Assembly (NCBI GenBank): GCA_018398805.1
Contig: JAGFBZ010001584.1
Location: forward strand, 558,001 to 622,000
DNA length: 64,000 nt
DNA from: Hirundichthys speculiger
Lineage: Eukaryota; Chordata; Actinopteri; Beloniformes; Exocoetidae
Direction: 5' to 3'
Each line of letters starts with the position of its first letter. Position 1 is the stretch's first letter. The translations under genes and the position numbers were made by a program. Positions 60,301 to 64,000 of the stretch are shown piece by piece. The notes beneath the pieces were generated by a model, which did not search any database, had not been told where the DNA came from, and saw only the letters and a list, made by a program, of their open reading frames with translations.

Positions 60301-63300
60301 ATCACGCTGGTCTGCTTGTCCCGCTGCTTGGTTTTGGTCAAGCACAGAATCCTAAAGTTGAGACATTAAATTCACTTTTAATGAGATCCAAAAAAAAGGG
60401 GCACAAATACAGTTTCAGGCTGAAGTCACCGGTGAGACACCTTCCTTTAAAAGTGGAGCATGTCTTATCAAGGCCAGGTGGAGCTGATCAAAACCACATA
60501 ACATGTTCATCTCACACATGATTTAAAGCCCCTGGCTGGTGGGTCTGCTTTGATGTAGCAAGTTCTGGTAGCAGCGCCTCTGTGACAGCATGAACTAATA
60601 CATGATTTTCAGTTTTAGATGTGCTTAGAGTATTAAAAACCTGATGGTCCTTTTTGTGTTATGAAGCTAAATTTGATATCTTGGCCATAAGTCTTTGAAG
60701 AAAATGTGTCTTTATATGTGGAACAAGGTTATTATAGTTTTGAAATTTTCTTTAGTTTTTATTTTTATTTAGTTTTCCAGTGTGCTTTTTTATTTCAGTT
60801 TAGTTTTAGTTAGTTCAACAAGTAATTTAGTAGTTTTAGTGTTTTTATTTGAGGAATTGACTAGTTTCAGTTTAGTTTTTATTTAGTTTTAGTCAGTTTT
60901 GTTTTTTCTTCTTGCAGTATGCAGCAGTTTATACACCTTTTCGACTTGAAAATTGTGGACATGCGCCCCCTAGTGGCCCCGCCATAACTGGAGGGTGCGG
61001 TGCTCCACCTAAGTAACCCAAACACAGCAGCGTGGAGCATCTGTTACTGATAACACAGACATGTCTTGGATTGATGATGTTAGGCAGTGGCCTCCAGTTA
61101 CAGATGAAGGTAGTTTATCGCTGTTTTTAATGATTGGTTATGGAAATAGCATGATCTATTCCCATAACCAAACACTAAAAACTGAGAATACGTGAAAAAT
61201 GCAACGCTGGCTATAACTAACGTCAACAAGCCATAAAGATTATGCTGCTGTAATGTTAACGCGAGTGGTAAATTAGGCTATGTGTTATTGTTATATTTAA
61301 TTTATTTTATCATTCTCCTAAGTATTCATTCATTAATTTATTCATTCATTTATAGGCTTGTGCTAGTGCCGAGGGCTTACAGTAGCCTCATACTGCTGTC
61401 TTTCGGCCAGAATCGTCCGGGACTCTCAGCGAGACTATGAGTAGTACGAGATTGAATGTTAACAAAAAACTCACCCGGCTGTATTCATTTGGAACAAAGT
61501 CCTTTCTGTTGATATTTTTCACCCCACGCTTCCTAACTTCTTGTTCTGCAAACAAGGCAGTCTTCGTGCATATTTCTTCTCCCATTGTCGAATTTTCACA
61601 CCATTGTTGGCACAGTTTATGACGGAACATGTATTCCCACTCGACCGACTAGACATTATAAAAATATATATTTGTAGAAAGAGAAAAACACTGGTTAATC
61701 TGCGAGCCGGTGAAAGTGTCGCTCTGTAGCACAACCCCGCAATGGTGGACGGGGTACTTCCGGGGGGCTGCCCCGAAAAGGTCTATATCCGCTATGCTGC
61801 CCCCTCTCTGGAGGGAGGGTAGCATAGCGGCTGCTGCAGGACAGGCAGTAATCTCTATGGCAGTAATCGAGGGAGAAAACGAAACGACAACGAAAACGAA
61901 GCTGAATTTATCTACAATTCAGTTTAGTTTTAGTTAGTTTTACATCCTTCATTGTAGTTTTTATTTAGTTTTCGTTTTTTTTTTAATTGTAGTTTTTATT
62001 TTTATTTCAGTTAACTGAAATATTTTTTCATTGCTAGTTTTAGTTTTAGTCTTAGTTTTCGTTAACTATAATAACCCTGATGTGGAAATTTGTTTTATAT
62101 TTTCTACTGAATGTACAGTGTTTTAGCAACAGACTTAATTATTTCCTGTTAATATAATCAACTGAAGAAAACATAATTTTCTTTTCTATAGTTCTATAAC
62201 CATCAAAAGTATGATATTGATTTGTGTTCTACTTTGAAAGTAAATTAGAAATCTGTCCAATAGCCATCACCCCACAATTGTTTGCATGAATAATACATTT
62301 AGGCTGTATTTCTGCATGCATCCATCCCTCTTTGGTGTTTATAAATGATGTAATGTGTAAATCAGCCCACACACAGATCTAGGGTCTCGCTCCCTCTGTG
62401 GGTTTGGTGGTTCACTCACTTGCTCTGGAGCAGCATGTTGGACTGTCTGAGCAGGGACACTTCAGGTCTCAAGGCTCCTTTCGCTGTTGGTCAGGTTGCA
62501 GATGTGACTTCGCAGTTCCTGTTCACTCTGCCTACTTGTCTGCAGCTCACCCTTCAGCCTCCGCAGCTCTGTTTCCAGCCTGACAGATGAGAAGGAGCCT
62601 TTTAGCACCATGTCATCCTTAACCTGGCTTAGTTCAACTGAAATTAAATGTGTCTTACTTGCTAATCTGTTCAGCGTGGAAATGCTGAGCCGCCATGACA
62701 CTCTTGTCTGCTGTCTCTCTGTTGGGACTGGTTGTTTTCAAGGTGGACCTCTGTTTCTTCTCAGTCCTCCCTGCAGGTGGTGAAGGAGTGTTTGGGCTGC
62801 CTCTACGGGCTTTTGGTGAGGAGCTCTTGGTCGCCCGTGTGGCTTTAGCTCCCTGCTCCTCCTGAGGTAGATTTTCTGGGGTTGAAGATGATTCTGGTCG
62901 TCCTGCCCCACTCTGAAGCTGATCTTTGGACTCGGCCACACCAGGTTTGGTTGACACTGGCCGCCGGTTCGATTCCGCTGACCTCACCTCTTGTGACGCC
63001 TTCTCCGCCGCTCTCTCCTCGCTGCGGATCTGGAGGCACTCCAGAGTGTGTGTGTCATCGTGGGCCACCACGGCGCCGTTCTGACACTGGTACTGGCCTG
63101 ATTCAGGCTTGAGTTTCCACTTGGAGCCTGAAAAGAACAGAAAAAAAGATCAATACTATCACTACACTCTGGAAGCTGGCAACACATTTACAGTCAGTTC
63201 TCTTTGGCATAAAAACAACATAAATTGTTTATTACAAAGAGCCTCCCAGGAAGTCAGGCTGGCGCAGAAAAAAAACAAAAACAGACAGCAGCAATTCAGA

Positions 63301-63963
63301 AAACCATCAGTGTTGTACTTTACTCTTTTTTTTTCAATTTGGAAATGACAATTCTGATAATAAGAAATGTTGTTTAAACTATCCTACGAATCGAACTCAA
63401 CATGTTCCAGTTTTTGCCGTTATATTCACTCTTGGGTACAGTGATCATAGAGACTTCTTACATGAAAGCAGCTGGTTAAGTCCTACCCAATTCTGGGCAT
63501 TTGTGTTTTAACCTTCATATTCAGCCCCCCTACCACCCCAGAAAAAAATCTATAAATCTTCAGGGCTTCTGTACATATGTGAAAATGACAAATTTCTCCC
63601 TTTAGAATGCATAGGCTGTCATTTATTCATTTTTTTTTTTTTTTATCAAAAAGCAAATCATATAGCTTTAAGGCTCCTTATATTGTTAATGAAATTAGTG
63701 AAAAAGCAAAGTGAAAAACCTGCAGGTTGTAAGAACGATAGTTGGAAGCAAATCTGAACGGCTGGTGCAGGTGCAGAGACTTACTGCTGCTGCCATCTGT
63801 GCCAGTCTTGGAGTAAACCTGCAAACCTGGCGGGAGCGAGTGCTGAAGGAGGTGCATGTGGAAGTCATTCTCAGTCTGCACGGCTTTCTGAATGCGCAGC
63901 TTAAAAATGTTGGTGAAGTAGCAGGTGGCATCAAACCCCAGATAAACTACAGGATATCCAATA
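57365..63963 (-). CDS. maco1: Macoilin, C-terminal exons (partial, one frame break)
   Basis: Exons on minus: 63785-63963, 62659-63127, 62420-62579, 60181-60351, 58916-59042, 58023-58197, 57365-57555. The first (IGYPVVYLGFD, IQKAVQTENDFHMHLLQHSLP) follows the transmembrane part, which lies beyond the right edge. A charged low-complexity stretch follows. Then a long coiled coil runs through LETELRRLKGELQTS, EKKTRAEAEARLSAEKQLAE and VKDLETEYKQLQLEYQVKE to the highly conserved SAETRIKLDLFSALGDARRQ (58035-58095). The C-terminus is PRALMYQCLKK. Macoilin (formerly TMEM57) is an ER membrane protein of neurons that controls excitability. Exon 62420-62579 is 160 nt where phase requires 159: after NSERSL one extra base leads to a stop, while the next frame continues PEVSLLRQSNMLLQSK. 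This is probably a sequence error. The a/b paralogue is unresolved. Confidence 0.92.
59449..59991. mobile_element. Harbinger-like MITE
   Basis: Left end GGCTACGTTCACACTGCAC and right end GTGCAGTGTGAACGTAGCT form inverted repeats. TTA flanks both sides (59446-59448 and 59992-59994), which fits the 3-bp TWA duplication of PIF/Harbinger. At 543 bp no transposase is seen. It lies in the maco1 intron 59043-60180. Confidence 0.7.
60724..62079. mobile_element. P-like DNA element with THAP remnant and 8-bp TSD
   Basis: Termini are CAAGGTTATTATAGTT and its complement AACTATAATAACCCTG. ATGTGGAA is repeated exactly at 60716-60723 and 62080-62087. The subterminal regions are dense in TTTAGTTTTAGTTAG-type repeats. 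On minus, an ORF from 61656 (MSSRSSGNTCSVINCANNGV) followed by a shifted frame (NINRKDFVPNEYSR, about 61,453-61,500) looks like a THAP zinc finger: the first Cys pair and the RKDFVPNEYSRV segment are visible and a GTGAGT donor follows. The middle of the finger is damaged and no catalytic domain is present, so the copy is non-autonomous. It lies in the maco1 intron 60352-62419. Eight-bp duplication plus THAP suggests the P superfamily; hAT cannot be excluded. Confidence 0.7.
60963..60976 (-). promoter_or_regulatory. CTCF core motif inside the THAP element
   Basis: Plus-strand GCGCCCCCTAGTGG is the complement of CCACTAGGGGGCGC, a textbook CTCF core. It lies within the transposon at 60724-62079. 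Binding is untested. Confidence 0.45.
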
Positions 63964-64000
63964 CTAAAAGCGAATGTAAAAGGAAAAACAGAGATTACAC

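Noticed and set aside
61437..61729. Plus-strand ORFs opposite the THAP remnant
   Set aside because: They are shadows of the minus-strand THAP frame inside the transposon and have no recognisable motif.

Overview
The window is vertebrate nuclear DNA, almost certainly from a teleost fish. It is AT-rich, with large intron-containing genes that are recognisable orthologues of human genes. The repeats are typical of fish: Tc1-like transposons with TA duplications, tRNA-derived SINEs, RTE- and L2-type LINEs, and hAT- and Harbinger-like MITEs. No bacterial features (operons, CRISPR) are present. Exon boundaries below were placed by reading frame, GT/GC-AG signals and remembered similarity to human proteins; no alignment was run.

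Layout from left to right: (1) the first two coding exons of churc1 (Churchill) on the minus strand, 90-443, running off the left edge. (2) znf106 on the plus strand, 2537-15481, 20 coding exons closing in frame to 1432 aa, head-to-head with churc1 and with a roughly 1.5 kb 3' UTR to about 17.05 kb. (3) capn3, the muscle-type calpain p94, on the minus strand, 36295-17428, 23 coding exons, tail-to-tail with znf106 as in human 15q15. (4) A gene-free block from 36.6 to 42.4 kb holding an L1-type remnant joined to a 5'-truncated L2/CR1-group LINE. (5) nrbp1 (pseudokinase) on the plus strand, 43444-53457, 17 coding exons, 534 aa. (6) The C-terminal seven coding exons of maco1 (macoilin) on the minus strand, 63963-57365, convergent with nrbp1 and running off the right edge.

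The genes share no pathway. Churchill is a small zinc-binding regulator, ZNF106 an RNA-binding zinc-finger/WD40 protein, CAPN3 a cysteine protease of muscle, NRBP1 a pseudokinase adaptor, and macoilin an ER membrane protein. The most notable points are: four GC-AG introns (three in znf106, one in nrbp1); a capn3 that keeps the IS2 insertion but has no IS1 exon; three single-base frame breaks in conserved exons (two in capn3, one in maco1), more likely sequence error than decay; a THAP-containing, P-like DNA element with a perfect 8-bp target duplication; and a long ORF formed by the junction of two unrelated LINEs. I found no convincing wholly new system; the window is an ordinary teleost gene region with unusual splice sites and repeat structure.
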